Source of the DNA: Pectobacterium parmentieri
GTDB taxonomy: Bacteria; Pseudomonadota; Gammaproteobacteria; Enterobacterales; Enterobacteriaceae
NCBI RefSeq assembly: GCF_001742145.1
Contig: NZ_CP015749.1
Location: forward strand, 992,001 to 1,056,000
DNA length: 64,000 nt
Reading direction: 5' to 3'
The translations under genes were made by a program, and so were the position numbers. Shown here piece after piece: positions 37,116 to 49,178 of this stretch. The notes under the pieces were generated by a model that had not been told where the DNA came from, did no database searches, and saw nothing but the letters and a program-made list of their open reading frames with translations. Within the stretch, counting starts at the first letter, position 1; each line of letters opens with the position of its first letter.

Positions 37116-40100
37116 TTACTCGTTGGCTGGCGTAGGCTTGGTTGCTGGCGCAGTTGACTGATTAACTGCGGCATGACCGCCTGCCGAGCCTTTTCCTGAG
37201 AACGGATAGGCTGGACGGACCCAATCACTGTGTCGAGCAGGCTCGGAGTGGTATGACGGAGCCGGAGCTTTAGTCATTGGTGCCGTTGCATGGAGTTTAT
37301 AGCGAGGCTGTTCAATGACGGTTACTGCTTTTGTTACGCTCGGAACAGGTTCTTCTACAACAGCTTGTGCGCTGGTAGCGATCGCTGGCTCATCCTGAAC
37401 GCTTTGTGGCTGGCTTATTTCCTGTACTGCGGAAACCACCGGGGTAGAAACCGGTTCTGCCACATCGACTGTCTCGGTCGTATCAGCAGCGATGTCATCT
37501 GCTGATTTTTCTTCAGCAACAGCAGTTTCAACAGCAACAACAGCTTCAACGGTCTGTGTGTCTTCAGTTGTCTGAGCTGTATCATCAACCTCAGCGGCTT
37601 TTACTTCTTCGACCACACTTACTGCAACCGGCGCGATGACATCATCGATCGCCGTGTGCTCAGTAACTGGCTCGACGATGGTGTTTTGATCCGCCGCACT
37701 CACTTCGACATCAGCGATATCGCTGTCCTGAACAACGTCCGCGGATTGCGCTGTTGCTGTTACAACAGTATCTTCCTGAACGACTGTTTCAGTAACGCCT
37801 GCAACGTTTTCAATCGCGTTAGATTCAGCGGTATCGACTTGTGCAGTCACAGCGACGTCGACAACGACGGGTAACAGCGGTGTTTCGATAGCTGCCACGT
37901 CCTCTTCCAACGGTTGGCTTTCAGCCTGCTGTGGCTGCGCGACAGGGTAGCTGACCCACACTTTCCCTGATGCCATCTCCGGTGATGCAGCAGCAAATTC
38001 CAACTGCATCGGCGACTGAGATGGGTAACGTTCATCGCGATAGCGACGACGACGCTGGCCGCTGACACGCAGGTGGCGAGGCGAACGGCGTGAGCGACGC
38101 GGCATACCGCCATTTTCGCCATTGCTACGATTTGCATCGTTTTGTTCGTTATCGCTCTCGTTACCGTCTACAACAGCATCGCTTGGCTTAGCGTAAGATT
38201 GAACCTGCTCTGGTGCTTCAGAAACCGGTGCCGTGTTATCAGAGAGAGTATCCTGCTGCGCTTCAGACTGAACGCGTACTTTCTGCGTCAACTGACGACG
38301 TTGGCGACGCTGCATAACCTGAGTAGGTTTATCCTGATCGGCTGCATTGTCATCGGAATCCGCGGTCGCTGGCTGAACTTTTTCTTCTGCTGGCGCTGGG
38401 CGGCGCTCGTCCTGACGACGACGCTGACGTTCAGCTCGCGGTTCACGGCGTGGCTGTTCTTCCGAACCCGCTTTCTCCGCATTTTCCGCAACGCGAGTTT
38501 CAGTAACCGTTTCATCATTTTGTCGCTTGTTACGGCGCTGATCATCACGCTGTTCACGATTGTCACGATTGTCACGATTGTCACGATTGTCACGATTGTC
38601 ACGAGAGCCACGGTCACGGCGATTATTACCCTGACGGCGTGAATTCCGACGTTCAGAGCGTTGGCCTTCAGTAGATTTTTCTTCTTCAGCTTTCTTCTCG
38701 TCAACGTTATCCGCAGCTTTTACGGCTGGTTCAGAAGCAAAGACGCTTTTCAAGGCACCGAAGAAACGGCTAATAAGACCAGGCTGCGTTTCTTCCGCGG
38801 CTTTCACTACTGCTGGAGTCGCTTTGGCAACAGGTGGCGTGGTTTCTTCAGGCATTTCAGCCATGCTGAACGTTGCTAATGCAGGTTGCTCAGGCTGTTT
38901 ACGCTCGATCGTTTGTTCGTCTTGCAACTGCTGCGTTTCTGTTTCCAAACGCTGAGGCAGCAAATAGCTGAGTGTTGGCTTTTCTTCGCCTTTACGGACA
39001 CGAACCACGGAGTAGTGCGGTGTTTGCATGCCGTCGTGTGGCACGATGATCGCACGTACGCCGCCCTGGCGTGTCTCAATGGCGTTAACGGCGTCACGCT
39101 TCTCGTTCAGCAGATAAGACGCAATCTGGACTGGAACAATCGCATGAACTTCTTTGGTGTTTTCTTTCAGCGCTTCTTCTTCAATCAGGCGAAGAATCGA
39201 CAGTGAAAGCGATTCATTGTCACGAATCGTGCCTGTGCCGCTACAGCGTGGGCAAACATGATGGCTGGATTCACCCAGTGAAGGACTCAAGCGTTGACGT
39301 GACATTTCCAACAGACCGAAGCGGGAAATCCGGCCGATCTGAATACGCGCACGATCTTGACGTACTGAATCGCGTAGGCGGTTTTCAACTTCACGCTGGT
39401 GGCGGACGGGGGTCATATCGATGAAGTCGATGACGATTAGACCACCGAGGTCACGCAGGCGAAGTTGACGGGCAATTTCATCTGCGGCTTCTAGGTTAGT
39501 ATTAAATGCAGTTTCTTCAATATCACCACCGCGTGTTGCACGGGCGGAGTTGATATCAATCGCAGTCAGTGCTTCAGTGGTATCGATAACGATAGATCCG
39601 CCGGATGGCAGACGCACTTCACGCTGGAAAGCAGATTCAATCTGCGATTCGATCTGATAGTGGCTGAAAAGTGGGATTTCACCACTGTATAATTTGATTT
39701 TGCTGCTGAAATCGGGGCGACCCAGCGCAGAAATATGTTCTTTCGCCAGTTCGAGAATTTTTGGGTTGTCGATCAGAATCTCGCCAATATCCTGGCGCAG
39801 ATAATCACGGAAAGCACGGACGATCACGTTACTTTCCTGATGAATCAGGAACGGTGCCGAGCGACCTTCCGCGGCTTTTTTGATCGCGTCCCAGTGTTTC
39901 AGACGGAAAGCCAGATCCCATTGCAGTGCTTCAGCGGATTTACCCACGCCGGCTGTACGAACAATGAGCCCCATGCCATCGGGCAGTTGCAACGATCCCA
40001 ACGCTTCTTTGAGTTCGGTACGGTCATCGCCTTCGATGCGGCGCGAGATACCGCCTGCTCGAGGGTTATTCGGCATTAAGACCAGATAGCTACCCGCCAG

Positions 40101-40463
40101 GCTGATAAAGGTGGTCAGTGCCGCACCTTTATTGCCACGCTCTTCTTTGTCCACCTGAACAATGACTTCCTGACCTTCACGTAACACGTCTTTAATGTTA
40201 GGCCGACCATGGGAAGCATAGTTACTGGGGAAATATTCGCGGGCAATTTCTTTAAGAGGGAGGAAACCGTGCCTCTCAGCGCCGTAATCAACAAAGGCTG
40301 CTTCAAGACTGGGTTCGATACGAGTGATCTTACCTTTGTAGATATTTGCTTTCTTCTGCTCATGGCCTGGACTTTCGATATCCAAATCATACAGCCGTTG
40401 ACCATCAACCAAGGCAACACGCAACTCTTCCTGCTGAGTTGCGTTAATTAACATTCTTTTCAT
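37116..40463 (-). CDS. rne: Ribonuclease E
   Basis: Essential endoribonuclease and degradosome scaffold. The 1115-residue product begins [18 protein letters not shown]. Its catalytic half has an S1 domain (about 35-120), RNase H-like and DNase I-like subdomains with the metal-binding Asp residues ([27 protein letters not shown]) and the zinc link CPRCSGTG. The C-terminal half is low-complexity with an Arg/Asp/Asn-rich stretch, QRRRQDERR, and a C-terminal end [14 protein letters not shown] resembling the PNPase-binding site. It is longer than E. coli RNase E (1061). The ATG at 40463 is chosen by family alignment. Confidence 0.97.
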   Translation of the reverse strand: MKRMLINATQQEELRVALVDGQRLYDLDIESPGHEQKKANIYKGKITRIEPSLEAAFVDYGAERHGFLPLKEIAREYFPSNYASHGRPNIKDVLREGQEVIVQVDKEERGNKGAALTTFISLAGSYLVLMPNNPRAGGISRRIEGDDRTELKEALGSLQLPDGMGLIVRTAGVGKSAEALQWDLAFRLKHWDAIKKAAEGRSAPFLIHQESNVIVRAFRDYLRQDIGEILIDNPKILELAKEHISALGRPDFSSKIKLYSGEIPLFSHYQIESQIESAFQREVRLPSGGSIVIDTTEALTAIDINSARATRGGDIEETAFNTNLEAADEIARQLRLRDLGGLIVIDFIDMTPVRHQREVENRLRDSVRQDRARIQIGRISRFGLLEMSRQRLSPSLGESSHHVCPRCSGTGTIRDNESLSLSILRLIEEEALKENTKEVHAIVPVQIASYLLNEKRDAVNAIETRQGGVRAIIVPHDGMQTPHYSVVRVRKGEEKPTLSYLLPQRLETETQQLQDEQTIERKQPEQPALATFSMAEMPEETTPPVAKATPAVVKAAEETQPGLISRFFGALKSVFASEPAVKAADNVDEKKAEEEKSTEGQRSERRNSRRQGNNRRDRGSRDNRDNRDNRDNRDNREQRDDQRRNKRQNDETVTETRVAENAEKAGSEEQPRREPRAERQRRRQDERRPAPAEEKVQPATADSDDNAADQDKPTQVMQRRQRRQLTQKVRVQSEAQQDTLSDNTAPVSEAPEQVQSYAKPSDAVVDGNESDNEQNDANRSNGENGGMPRRSRRSPRHLRVSGQRRRRYRDERYPSQSPMQLEFAAASPEMASGKVWVSYPVAQPQQAESQPLEEDVAAIETPLLPVVVDVAVTAQVDTAESNAIENVAGVTETVVQEDTVVTATAQSADVVQDSDIADVEVSAADQNTIVEPVTEHTAIDDVIAPVAVSVVEEVKAAEVDDTAQTTEDTQTVEAVVAVETAVAEEKSADDIAADTTETVDVAEPVSTPVVSAVQEISQPQSVQDEPAIATSAQAVVEEPVPSVTKAVTVIEQPRYKLHATAPMTKAPAPSYHSEPARHSDWVRPAYPFSGKGSAGGHAAVNQSTAPATKPTPANE
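38555..38604. repeat. Tandem 9-bp repeat in rne
   Basis: Five exact copies of CACGATTGT (38555-38599) plus a partial sixth. On the coding strand this encodes repeated Arg-Asp-Asn at about residues 622-636 in the low-complexity scaffold half. The unit is a multiple of three, so copy-number change would keep the frame. Confidence 0.95.
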
Positions 40464-41045
40464 CTTCAACTTACTCGTTATTTTTACTTGCATTATTGAT
40501 AGAGCTGCGGACAAAAGAACCGCATGACCGGAGTGAACCGATGGCCTCGTGGCTTATCGCAGGGACGTCAACCTCCCGGTTGTCGCCTGCATAGAGACGC
40601 ATGTTTCGGTAGCCTGTGTTTCCTTATGGAAAACAGCGCATTTACTGAGGGAACAGCTTCTGAATAATGTCGCCAGATCTGATTCCATTTGCCGGCCAAG
40701 CTGCAATCCGCAGCCCGCTAACTGCTTGATTTCGCATTACGTCTTACGCCATTGCTGCGTGTGTGCGTCATCAGGCAAATTTAATAATTTCGCAATTTCC
40801 CCTTGTTCTACCGGAAATCCGCATGGGAAACGCAAAAGCATTATTCCACTGCTGATACCGTTATAGCAAGGTGACTTTGCCTGTCTGTATAAAGATAGTC
40901 CTGTTGTGATCACCAAAACGGACAGGGTTTGATGCTACAACCCAACGCATCCGGAAGTGCAACAATATCTTCATAAGTCAGACACACAGTTAAGCACAGA
41001 AAAAGAAGTGGCGCTATCGGGTTGCTCTATTTAGAATCGCGCATC
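40464..41045. promoter_or_regulatory. rne 5' leader and rne/rluC divergent promoters
   Basis: A 582-bp gene-free region between divergent rne and rluC. In E. coli rne has a leader of about 360 nt with stem-loops that RNase E itself cleaves for autoregulation; the length here allows the same. An open frame at 40549-40866 has no family resemblance and is not called. Confidence 0.6.
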
Positions 41046-42002
41046 ATGAAAACAGATAATCCTTCAGTACAATTTGTGACGATCTCCGCAGATGAAGCGG
41101 GGCAGCGTATCGATAATTTTTTGCATACCCACTTAAAGGGCGTGCCTAAAAGCCTGGTTTACCGCATCTTGCGAAAAGGTGAGGTAAGGATAAATAAGAA
41201 ACGGGTCAAGCCGGAGTATAAATTGCTCGACGGTGATGTCATTCGTATTCCGCCTGTGCGACAGGCCGAACGAGATGAAACGCCGGTTTCCGCCAGTCTT
41301 GGCAAAGTGGCGGCATTAGCCGAGTGTATTATCTATGAAGATGACTACCTGTTGGTGCTGAATAAGCCCTCGGGTACGGCGGTACATGGCGGCAGTGGCT
41401 TGAGCTTTGGTGTGATTGAAGGGCTACGTGCTTTACGCCCAGAAGCGCGTTTTCTGGAGTTAGTACACCGCCTCGATCGCGATACTTCGGGCGTTTTGCT
41501 GGTAGCCAAAAAACGTTCGGCTTTACGGTCTCTACATGAACAACTGCGGCTGAAAGGTATGCAAAAAGACTATCTGGCGCTGGTTCGCGGTCAATGGCAG
41601 TCTCACTGTAAGGCCGTTCAGGCGCCGCTGTTGAAAAATATCCTGCAAAGCGGTGAACGCATAGTGCGGGTCAACAGCGAAGGTAAACCGTCAGAAACAC
41701 GTTTTAAAATAGAAGAGCGCTTTGAACATGCGACGCTAGTGCGGGCGAGCCCTGTTACCGGGCGTACACATCAAATTCGTGTACACGCCCAATATGCTGG
41801 GCATCCCATTGCGTTTGATGACCGTTACGGCGATCGCGAGTTCGATCAGCAACTGACAGGTACGGGTTTAAAGCGTCTATTCCTGCATGCACAGGCACTG
41901 CGTTTTGAGCACCCGAACACGGGTGAGACACTGAGAGTTGAAGCACCATTGGATAGCGGGTTACGCCGCTGTCTGCAAGTGCTGCGCAAGACAAAAATCT
42001 AA
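41046..42002 (+). CDS. rluC: 23S rRNA pseudouridine synthase RluC
   Basis: Makes pseudouridine at positions 955, 2504 and 2580 of 23S rRNA (E. coli numbering). The 318-residue product has an N-terminal S4 RNA-binding domain (QRIDNFLHTHLKGVPKSLVYRI) and the RluA-type catalytic domain with the active Asp in VHRLDRDTSGVLLVAK, plus GRTHQIRVHAQYAGHPIAFD. The ATG at 41046 matches the family start. Confidence 0.95.
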   Translation: MKTDNPSVQFVTISADEAGQRIDNFLHTHLKGVPKSLVYRILRKGEVRINKKRVKPEYKLLDGDVIRIPPVRQAERDETPVSASLGKVAALAECIIYEDDYLLVLNKPSGTAVHGGSGLSFGVIEGLRALRPEARFLELVHRLDRDTSGVLLVAKKRSALRSLHEQLRLKGMQKDYLALVRGQWQSHCKAVQAPLLKNILQSGERIVRVNSEGKPSETRFKIEERFEHATLVRASPVTGRTHQIRVHAQYAGHPIAFDDRYGDREFDQQLTGTGLKRLFLHAQALRFEHPNTGETLRVEAPLDSGLRRCLQVLRKTKI

Positions 42003-42023
42003 TCACTCACGATGTCTTTGTCT

Positions 42024-42060
42024 GTCGGGATAGCTTTCTATTGGGCTATCCCGATTTATT
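42024..42060 (+). terminator. rluC terminator
   Basis: TCGGGATAGC / GCTATCCCGA stem with a 10-nt loop, followed by TTTATTT, directly next to the yceF stop. Confidence 0.85.
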
Positions 42061-42645
42061 TCATACCGTCAATGGATTCATGCCTTCCTTTTGTAACATC
42101 TGTATTAGCGCGATCAGCGGTAACCCAATGAGTGTATTAGGATCTCTCCCGGATAATCGTTCAAAGAGGGCAATACCCAATCCCTCGCTTTTAAAGCTGC
42201 CCGCGCAGTTCCACGGCTGTTCTTTCTCCAGATAACCGTCAATTTCCGCGTTCGTTAGTATTCGGAAATGGACATCAAAGGGTTCTGCGAGGCTCTGTAT
42301 TTCCTGCGTCGCGCTATTGAAAAGTGCCAGTCCGGTAAAGAAAGACACACATTTTCCGCTGGCCTGCTGTAATTGCCGTGTTGCGTTAACCTTATTGTGT
42401 GGTTTTCCCGTAATGGTGTTACCTAATACGCAAACCTGATCGGAACCGATAATCAGGTGATTGGGGTAGTGCGCAGCCAGCGTTCGCGCTTTGCTTTCAG
42501 CAAGGCGGATTACAAGATCGATGGCGTCTTCGCCGGAGCGAGGGGTTTCATCGATGTCTGGCGATGCGCAAATAAAGGGTAGCGTTAGCTTTTCCAATAA
42601 GGCTCGACGGTAAGGTGAGGTTGAGGCGAGAACAATCTGCTGCAT
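42061..42645 (-). CDS. yceF: Maf-like 7-methyl-GTP pyrophosphatase YceF
   Basis: Maf-family nucleotide pyrophosphatase. The YceF subgroup prefers 7-methyl-GTP and may clear modified nucleotides. The 194-residue product has the Maf signature [19 protein letters not shown], the ESKAR motif ([10 protein letters not shown]) and [12 protein letters not shown]. Divergent from yceD with the standard spacing. Confidence 0.94.
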   Translation of the reverse strand: MQQIVLASTSPYRRALLEKLTLPFICASPDIDETPRSGEDAIDLVIRLAESKARTLAAHYPNHLIIGSDQVCVLGNTITGKPHNKVNATRQLQQASGKCVSFFTGLALFNSATQEIQSLAEPFDVHFRILTNAEIDGYLEKEQPWNCAGSFKSEGLGIALFERLSGRDPNTLIGLPLIALIQMLQKEGMNPLTV

Positions 42646-42785
42646 AATTTTTTGATAAACCGTAGCGTAATGATGAAAGGCATTTTAAACTGTGCGCCGC
42701 TCTGGAAGCGAATATTGGTGAAAGGTGGTGCACCACTGCCTTTTTCTTTGACTCTATGTCGTTACGACGTTAATATGCGCGCCCT

Positions 42786-43307
42786 ATGCAAAAGGTAAAA
42801 TTACCCTTAACCCTTGATGCGGTCCGCACTGCTCAGAAGCGTTTAGATTACGTTGGTATCTATTCGGCTGAACAAGTAGAGCGTGTTGCCGAATCAGTGG
42901 TGAGTGTGGATAGTGATGTTCAGGCCTCTTTATCTTTCAATATTGATAATCAGCGTCTGGCAGTGATTGACGGTAACGCTGACGTTACTGTCACTCTGAT
43001 GTGCCAACGTTGCGGAAAGCCGTTTGAACACCAAGTCCATGCGACATTCTGTTTCAGCCCGGTCGTCAATGATGAGCAGGCCGAAGCGTTACCGGAAGCG
43101 TATGAGCCGATCGGCGTTGATGAATTTGGCGAAGTCGATCTGCTGGCAATGATTGAAGATGAAATTATTCTGATGTTGCCTATCGCCCCGGTGCATGATT
43201 CTGAACACTGTGAAGTGTCCGAAGCGGACATGGTTTTTGGTCAACTGCCTGCAGAGGCGGAAAAACCAAATCCGTTTGCCGTATTAGCCAGTTTAAAGCG
43301 TAAGTAA
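42786..43307 (+). CDS. yceD: DUF177 protein YceD (23S rRNA accumulation)
   Basis: DUF177 family protein; in bacteria and plants members are needed for 23S rRNA processing or accumulation. The 173-residue product has a [10 protein letters not shown] motif with a Cys pair, an acidic [20 protein letters not shown] block and a C-terminal [12 protein letters not shown]. It lies 16 bp before rpmF, the conserved first gene of the yceD-rpmF-fab cluster. Confidence 0.94.
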   Translation: MQKVKLPLTLDAVRTAQKRLDYVGIYSAEQVERVAESVVSVDSDVQASLSFNIDNQRLAVIDGNADVTVTLMCQRCGKPFEHQVHATFCFSPVVNDEQAEALPEAYEPIGVDEFGEVDLLAMIEDEIILMLPIAPVHDSEHCEVSEADMVFGQLPAEAEKPNPFAVLASLKRK

Positions 43308-43323
43308 TTAAGGAGTAAGGTCC

Positions 43324-43494
43324 ATGGCCGTACAACAAAACAAACCTAGCCGTTCCAAACGTGGTATGCGTCGTTCACACGATGCGCTGACTACCGCTTC
43401 TGTATCCGTAGATAAAGTTTCTGGCGAAACTCACCTGCGTCACCACATCACTGCGGACGGTTACTACCGCGGTCGCAAGGTCATTGCCAAGTAA
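43324..43494 (+). CDS. rpmF: 50S ribosomal protein L32
   Basis: The 56-residue product [20 protein letters not shown]...[16 protein letters not shown] is the L32 protein, one residue shorter than the E. coli form. The ATG at 43324 has AAGGAG upstream. Between yceD and plsX, linking ribosome and membrane lipid synthesis in one operon, as in other enterics. Confidence 0.98.
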   Translation: MAVQQNKPSRSKRGMRRSHDALTTASVSVDKVSGETHLRHHITADGYYRGRKVIAK

Positions 43495-43523
43495 TTCTTG
43501 CGAATTATTTGCAAGGCAATACC

Positions 43524-44570
43524 TTGACACGCCTAACTCTGGCGTTAGATGCGATGGGCGGGGATTTTGGTCCCTGCGTAACAGTGCCTGCTGCATTGCA
43601 GGCACTGACTTCTAATCCAACTCTCAATTTGTTATTAGTCGGCGATCCTGCTGCGATTATTCCATTACTTGCCAAAGTCGATTCTAATTTGCTCTCCCGC
43701 TTGGAAGTTGTTCCGGCAGAGTCGGTTATTGCTAGTGATGCGAAGCCGTCGCAGGCTATTCGTGCGAGTCGCGGTACCTCAATGCGTATCGCGCTTGAGT
43801 TGATTAAAGATGGCAGGGCACAGGCCTGCGTGAGCGCTGGTAACACGGGGGCACTTATGGGGCTCGCTAAGCTCCTGATTAAGCCACTTGAAGGGATTGA
43901 GCGACCTGCGTTGGTGACGGTGTTGCCTCACCAGCAACATGGGAAAACCGTCGTGTTGGATTTGGGGGCGAATGTTGACTGTGACAGTACGATGCTGGTT
44001 CAGTTTGCCGTGATGGGCTCAGTGATGGCAGAAGAAGTGTTGGAACTGACGAATCCCCGGGTTGCGTTATTGAATATCGGTGAAGAAGAAAACAAAGGGT
44101 TAAGCACTATCCGTGAAGCAGCGGCACAGCTAAAAAAGGCACCATCAATAAACTACATCGGCTATCTGGAAGGCAACGATCTGCTGACTGGAAAAACAGA
44201 TGTGATGGTCTGTGACGGCTTTGTGGGTAATGTCACACTGAAAACGGTAGAGGGCGTGGTAAGGATGTTTCTGTCACTGCTGAAATCACCCGCTTCAGGC
44301 CCGGAGCAAAAACAAAAACGATCTTGGTGGTTGAAATGGCTAGGACGTTTGTTACAAAAACGCTTATCAAAGCGTTTCGGTCATTTGAACCCCGATCAAT
44401 ATAATGGCGCATGCCTGCTAGGATTGCGGGGAACTGTAATCAAAAGCCATGGTGCAGCAAACCAGAGAGCGTTTGCGGTTGCTATTGAACAGGCAATGCA
44501 GACGGTACGGCGGCAGCTTCCCGAGCGGATTGCCGCTCGTCTAGAAGCGGTATTACCCAAGAGTGACTAA
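43524..44570 (+). CDS. plsX: Phosphate acyltransferase PlsX
   Basis: Makes acyl-phosphate from acyl-ACP for phospholipid synthesis. The 348-residue product has [14 protein letters not shown] at the N-terminus, [26 protein letters not shown] and [12 protein letters not shown]. The start is inferred as TTG at 43524 (MTRLTLALD by family alignment) with CAAGG 7 nt upstream. Located 29 bp after rpmF and 6 bp before fabH. Confidence 0.95.
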   Translation: MTRLTLALDAMGGDFGPCVTVPAALQALTSNPTLNLLLVGDPAAIIPLLAKVDSNLLSRLEVVPAESVIASDAKPSQAIRASRGTSMRIALELIKDGRAQACVSAGNTGALMGLAKLLIKPLEGIERPALVTVLPHQQHGKTVVLDLGANVDCDSTMLVQFAVMGSVMAEEVLELTNPRVALLNIGEEENKGLSTIREAAAQLKKAPSINYIGYLEGNDLLTGKTDVMVCDGFVGNVTLKTVEGVVRMFLSLLKSPASGPEQKQKRSWWLKWLGRLLQKRLSKRFGHLNPDQYNGACLLGLRGTVIKSHGAANQRAFAVAIEQAMQTVRRQLPERIAARLEAVLPKSD

Positions 44571-44576
44571 GCGTAC

Positions 44577-45530
44577 ATGTATACAAAAATAATCGGAACG
44601 GGCAGCTACCTGCCTGAAGAAATCAGGACAAACGCTGATTTAGAAAAGATGGTGGAAACAACGGACGAATGGATCGTCACACGTACTGGAATCCGTGAGC
44701 GCCGTATTGCTGCGCCGGATGAAAACGTTGCGACCATGGGATACCGTGCCGCGCAGAAAGCGCTGGAAATGGCGAATGTCGATGCTTCTGAAGTCGGCCT
44801 TCTGATTGTTGCTACAACATCATCAAGCCATGCTTTCCCTAGCTCAGCCTGTCAGGTTCAGCAATTATTAGGGATAAAGGATACGATTGCCTTCGATCTG
44901 GCTGCCGCTTGTGCAGGTTTTACCTACGCGCTGAGCGTTGCCGATCAATATGTTAAAAGTGGAGCGGTGAAATACGCACTGGTGATCGGTTCAGATGCCT
45001 TGTCTCGTACATTGGACCCTGAGGATCGCGGTACGTTGATTCTGTTCGGTGATGGTGCGGGTGCCGTACTATTAACGCCGTCAGAGCAACCGGGCATTCT
45101 TTCTACCCATCTTCATGCCGATGGTCGCTATGGCGAGCTACTGACGTTACCGCATCAGGATCGTAACCACACGGATACACCTGCTTACCTGACGATGGCG
45201 GGTAATGAAGTCTTTAAAGTGGCAGTGACGGAACTGGCACACATTGTTGAAGAAACGCTGCAAGCGGCTCAACTGGACAAAAGTGAATTAGACTGGCTGG
45301 TACCCCATCAGGCTAACTTGCGCATCATCAGTGCTACGGCGAAAAAGCTGGGCATGGGGATGGACAAAGTGGTTGTGACGCTCGATCGTCATGGTAATAC
45401 CTCTGCGGCTTCCGTGCCTTCAGCGCTTGATGAAGCCGTGCGCGATGGGCGTATTAAACCAGGACAACTGGTGCTGCTTGAAGCCTTTGGCGGCGGGTTT
45501 ACCTGGGGTTCCGCGCTGGTTCGTTTTTAA
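44577..45530 (+). CDS. fabH: 3-oxoacyl-ACP synthase III (FabH)
   Basis: Starts fatty-acid synthesis by condensing acetyl-CoA with malonyl-ACP. The 317-residue product has the catalytic triad: Cys in [12 protein letters not shown], His in VPHQANLRI and Asn in [10 protein letters not shown]. In the tight plsX-fabHDG series. Confidence 0.98.
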   Translation: MYTKIIGTGSYLPEEIRTNADLEKMVETTDEWIVTRTGIRERRIAAPDENVATMGYRAAQKALEMANVDASEVGLLIVATTSSSHAFPSSACQVQQLLGIKDTIAFDLAAACAGFTYALSVADQYVKSGAVKYALVIGSDALSRTLDPEDRGTLILFGDGAGAVLLTPSEQPGILSTHLHADGRYGELLTLPHQDRNHTDTPAYLTMAGNEVFKVAVTELAHIVEETLQAAQLDKSELDWLVPHQANLRIISATAKKLGMGMDKVVVTLDRHGNTSAASVPSALDEAVRDGRIKPGQLVLLEAFGGGFTWGSALVRF

Positions 45531-45547
45531 TTAAACAGGATTGTGAT

Positions 45548-46477
45548 ATGACGCAATTTGCAATGGTATTTCCCGGTCAGGGATCGCAAACGGTAGGGAT
45601 GTTGGCTGAACTTGCAGCAGAATATCCGATTGTCACCGAAACGTTTGCTCAGGCTTCTGAAGCGTTAGGTTATGACTTGTGGCAGCTTACCCAGCAAGGG
45701 CCGGCTGAAGAGTTGAATAAAACCTGGCAGACGCAGCCTGCATTACTGACCGCTTCTGTTGCTATCTGGCGTGCCTGGCAGCAACAGGGGGGGAAAACAC
45801 CTGTGTTGATGTCTGGCCATAGCCTCGGCGAGTATTCTGCACTGGTTTGCGCTGGTGTCTTGGATTTCCAACAGGCTGTTCGTCTGGTTGAATTGCGTGG
45901 CAAATTGATGCAAGAAGCCGTGCCGGAAGGTACTGGAGCGATGTATGCCATCATCGGCCTTGATAACGATGCGATAGCCAAAGCGTGTGAAGGATCCGCG
46001 CAGGGGCAGGTGGTGTCGCCGGTAAACTTTAATTCACCGGGTCAGGTGGTTATTGCGGGTAATAAAGACGCCGTTGAGCGTGCGGGTGCCGCGTGTAAAG
46101 CGGCCGGTGCGAAGCGTGCGTTGCCGTTACCTGTCAGCGTGCCATCACACTGTGCGTTGATGGAACCCGCGGCGAAGAAATTGGCTGTGGCGCTAGAATC
46201 CGTGGCCTTTAATTCTCCGGTCATCCCAGTTGTCAATAATGTGGATGCGCGTATCGAAACCACACCAGAAGCGATTCGTGATGCGCTGGTGCGTCAACTT
46301 CATTGTCCAGTGCGCTGGACTGACTGTGTTGAATTCATGGCCTCTCAAGGGGTTGAGTCACTGTTAGAAGTCGGGCCGGGTAAAGTATTGACTGGCTTAA
46401 CCAAACGAATCGTCGATACCTTGACAGCAGTTGCGGTGAACGATCCTGCTTCTCTATCAGCGGCGATTGAGAAATAA
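45548..46477 (+). CDS. fabD: Malonyl-CoA:ACP transacylase (FabD)
   Basis: Loads malonyl groups onto ACP. The 309-residue product has the catalytic Ser in GHSLGEYSALV, the start MVFPGQGSQTVGML, the Arg in ELRGKLMQEA and the His in VPSHCALM. A seven-G tract near 45787-45793 encodes QQGGK. Between fabH and fabG. Confidence 0.98.
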   Translation: MTQFAMVFPGQGSQTVGMLAELAAEYPIVTETFAQASEALGYDLWQLTQQGPAEELNKTWQTQPALLTASVAIWRAWQQQGGKTPVLMSGHSLGEYSALVCAGVLDFQQAVRLVELRGKLMQEAVPEGTGAMYAIIGLDNDAIAKACEGSAQGQVVSPVNFNSPGQVVIAGNKDAVERAGAACKAAGAKRALPLPVSVPSHCALMEPAAKKLAVALESVAFNSPVIPVVNNVDARIETTPEAIRDALVRQLHCPVRWTDCVEFMASQGVESLLEVGPGKVLTGLTKRIVDTLTAVAVNDPASLSAAIEK

Positions 46478-46491
46478 GAGCGGAGAATACA

Positions 46492-47226
46492 ATGAGTTTT
46501 GAGGGGAAAATTGCGCTGGTTACCGGTGCAAGCCGTGGTATAGGGCGTGCCATCGCCGAGACGTTGGTTGCTCGCGGGGCAAAAGTCATTGGTACTGCAA
46601 CCAGCGAAAAAGGGGCTGAAGCGATTAGCGGCTGGCTGGGTGAGAACGGTAAAGGTTATATGCTGAATGTTGCTGATGCAGCATCAGTAGAAAGCGTGTT
46701 AGCCGAAATTCGCGCGGAATTCGGAGAAATTGATATTCTTATCAATAACGCTGGTATTACCCGTGATAACCTGCTGATGCGTATGAAAGATGATGAATGG
46801 CACGATATTCTGGATACTAATTTGACCTCGGTATTCCGTATGTCTAAAGCGGTTATGCGTGCCATGATGAAGAAACGTTTTGGCCGTATCATTACTATCG
46901 GTTCCGTTGTGGGAACGATGGGCAATGCAGGGCAAGCTAACTACGCTGCTGCGAAGGCGGGGCTGATTGGGTTCAGCAAATCCCTCGCGCGTGAAGTGGC
47001 TTCTCGTGGTATTACGGTCAACGTGGTTGCACCTGGTTTTATCGAAACCGATATGACTCAGGCATTGACAGAAGAACAGCGAGCAGGCATTTTGACGTCG
47101 GTTCCAGCTAACCGACTCGGTGATGCTAAAGAAATCGCCAGTGCTGTTGTATTTTTAGCCTCTGATGAGGCTGCTTACATTACTGGCGAAACATTGCATG
47201 TCAACGGCGGCATGTATATGATCTAA
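46492..47226 (+). CDS. fabG: 3-oxoacyl-ACP reductase (FabG)
   Basis: NADPH-dependent short-chain reductase of fatty-acid synthesis. The 244-residue product has the cofactor loop TGASRGIGR, NNAGITRDNLL, the catalytic Ser in IGSVVGTMG and the YAAAKAG Tyr-x3-Lys. The start follows GAGCGGAG. Confidence 0.98.
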   Translation: MSFEGKIALVTGASRGIGRAIAETLVARGAKVIGTATSEKGAEAISGWLGENGKGYMLNVADAASVESVLAEIRAEFGEIDILINNAGITRDNLLMRMKDDEWHDILDTNLTSVFRMSKAVMRAMMKKRFGRIITIGSVVGTMGNAGQANYAAAKAGLIGFSKSLAREVASRGITVNVVAPGFIETDMTQALTEEQRAGILTSVPANRLGDAKEIASAVVFLASDEAAYITGETLHVNGGMYMI

Positions 47227-47379
47227 AAAGCTCGAAACTATTTGCTTTATTTGCGGTGATAACCGCAAAATAGCACAAAATCGTGGTTCGACCAGCCGAG
47301 ATTTTGTTGCATCTTTTCAAACATTTTATACACTACGAAAACCATCGCGAAAGCGAGTTTTGATAGGAAATTTAAGAGT

Positions 47380-47616
47380 ATGAGCACTATCGAAGAACGC
47401 GTTAAGAAAATCATCGTTGAACAGCTTGGTGTTAAGCAGGAAGAAGTCGTAAACAATGCTTCTTTCGTTGATGACCTCGGCGCTGATTCTCTTGACACTG
47501 TTGAGCTGGTAATGGCTCTGGAAGAAGAATTTGATACTGAGATTCCAGACGAAGAAGCTGAAAAAATCACGACTGTTCAGGCAGCCATTGATTTCATTCA
47601 GGCTAACCAGCAGTAA
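47380..47616 (+). CDS. acpP: Acyl carrier protein
   Basis: The 78-residue acidic ACP has the phosphopantetheine Ser in the [10 protein letters not shown] motif (residue 37 counting Met). The sequence is nearly the canonical enterobacterial ACP. The 153-bp gap from fabG suggests its own promoter as well. Confidence 0.99.
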   Translation: MSTIEERVKKIIVEQLGVKQEEVVNNASFVDDLGADSLDTVELVMALEEEFDTEIPDEEAEKITTVQAAIDFIQANQQ

Positions 47617-48939
<1,323 letters not shown>

Positions 48940-48971
48940 TTATGGCTATGCCGCAATTAAATTGTGCATTA

Positions 48972-49011
48972 AAAAATGCCAGTCACATAAAGTGACCGGC
49001 ATTTTTTTTTA
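48972..49011 (+). terminator. fabF terminator
   Basis: AAAAATGCCAGTCAC ATAAA GTGACCGGCATTTTT stem with one mismatch, followed by T-run. Confidence 0.92.
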
Positions 49012-49178
49012 ATCGCTCTGTTGACAGGTTTTCCCACTTTACGATCTTATCGGGATCGCATTTCTGGTTGCGCCCTGGAATTGGCTATGGGTGAGGCAGT
49101 GGCTTTCGCTGTATACATTTAAATATAGCGATGATAGTATAATCCCACTATCAAGGTCAGCAGGAGCGCTGGCATCCC

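Noticed and set aside
38555..38604. Short regular repeats as a possible CRISPR array
   Set aside because: Repeats are 9 bp and contiguous, with no spacers, and lie inside a coding sequence.
38142..38642. Long plus-strand frame opposite the RNase E scaffold region
   Set aside because: Its repetitive sequence (TIVTIVTIV) is just the antisense of the Arg-Asp-Asn repeat.
40549..40866. Open frame in the rne leader region
   Set aside because: No recognisable domains; the region is better explained as the long rne 5' leader.
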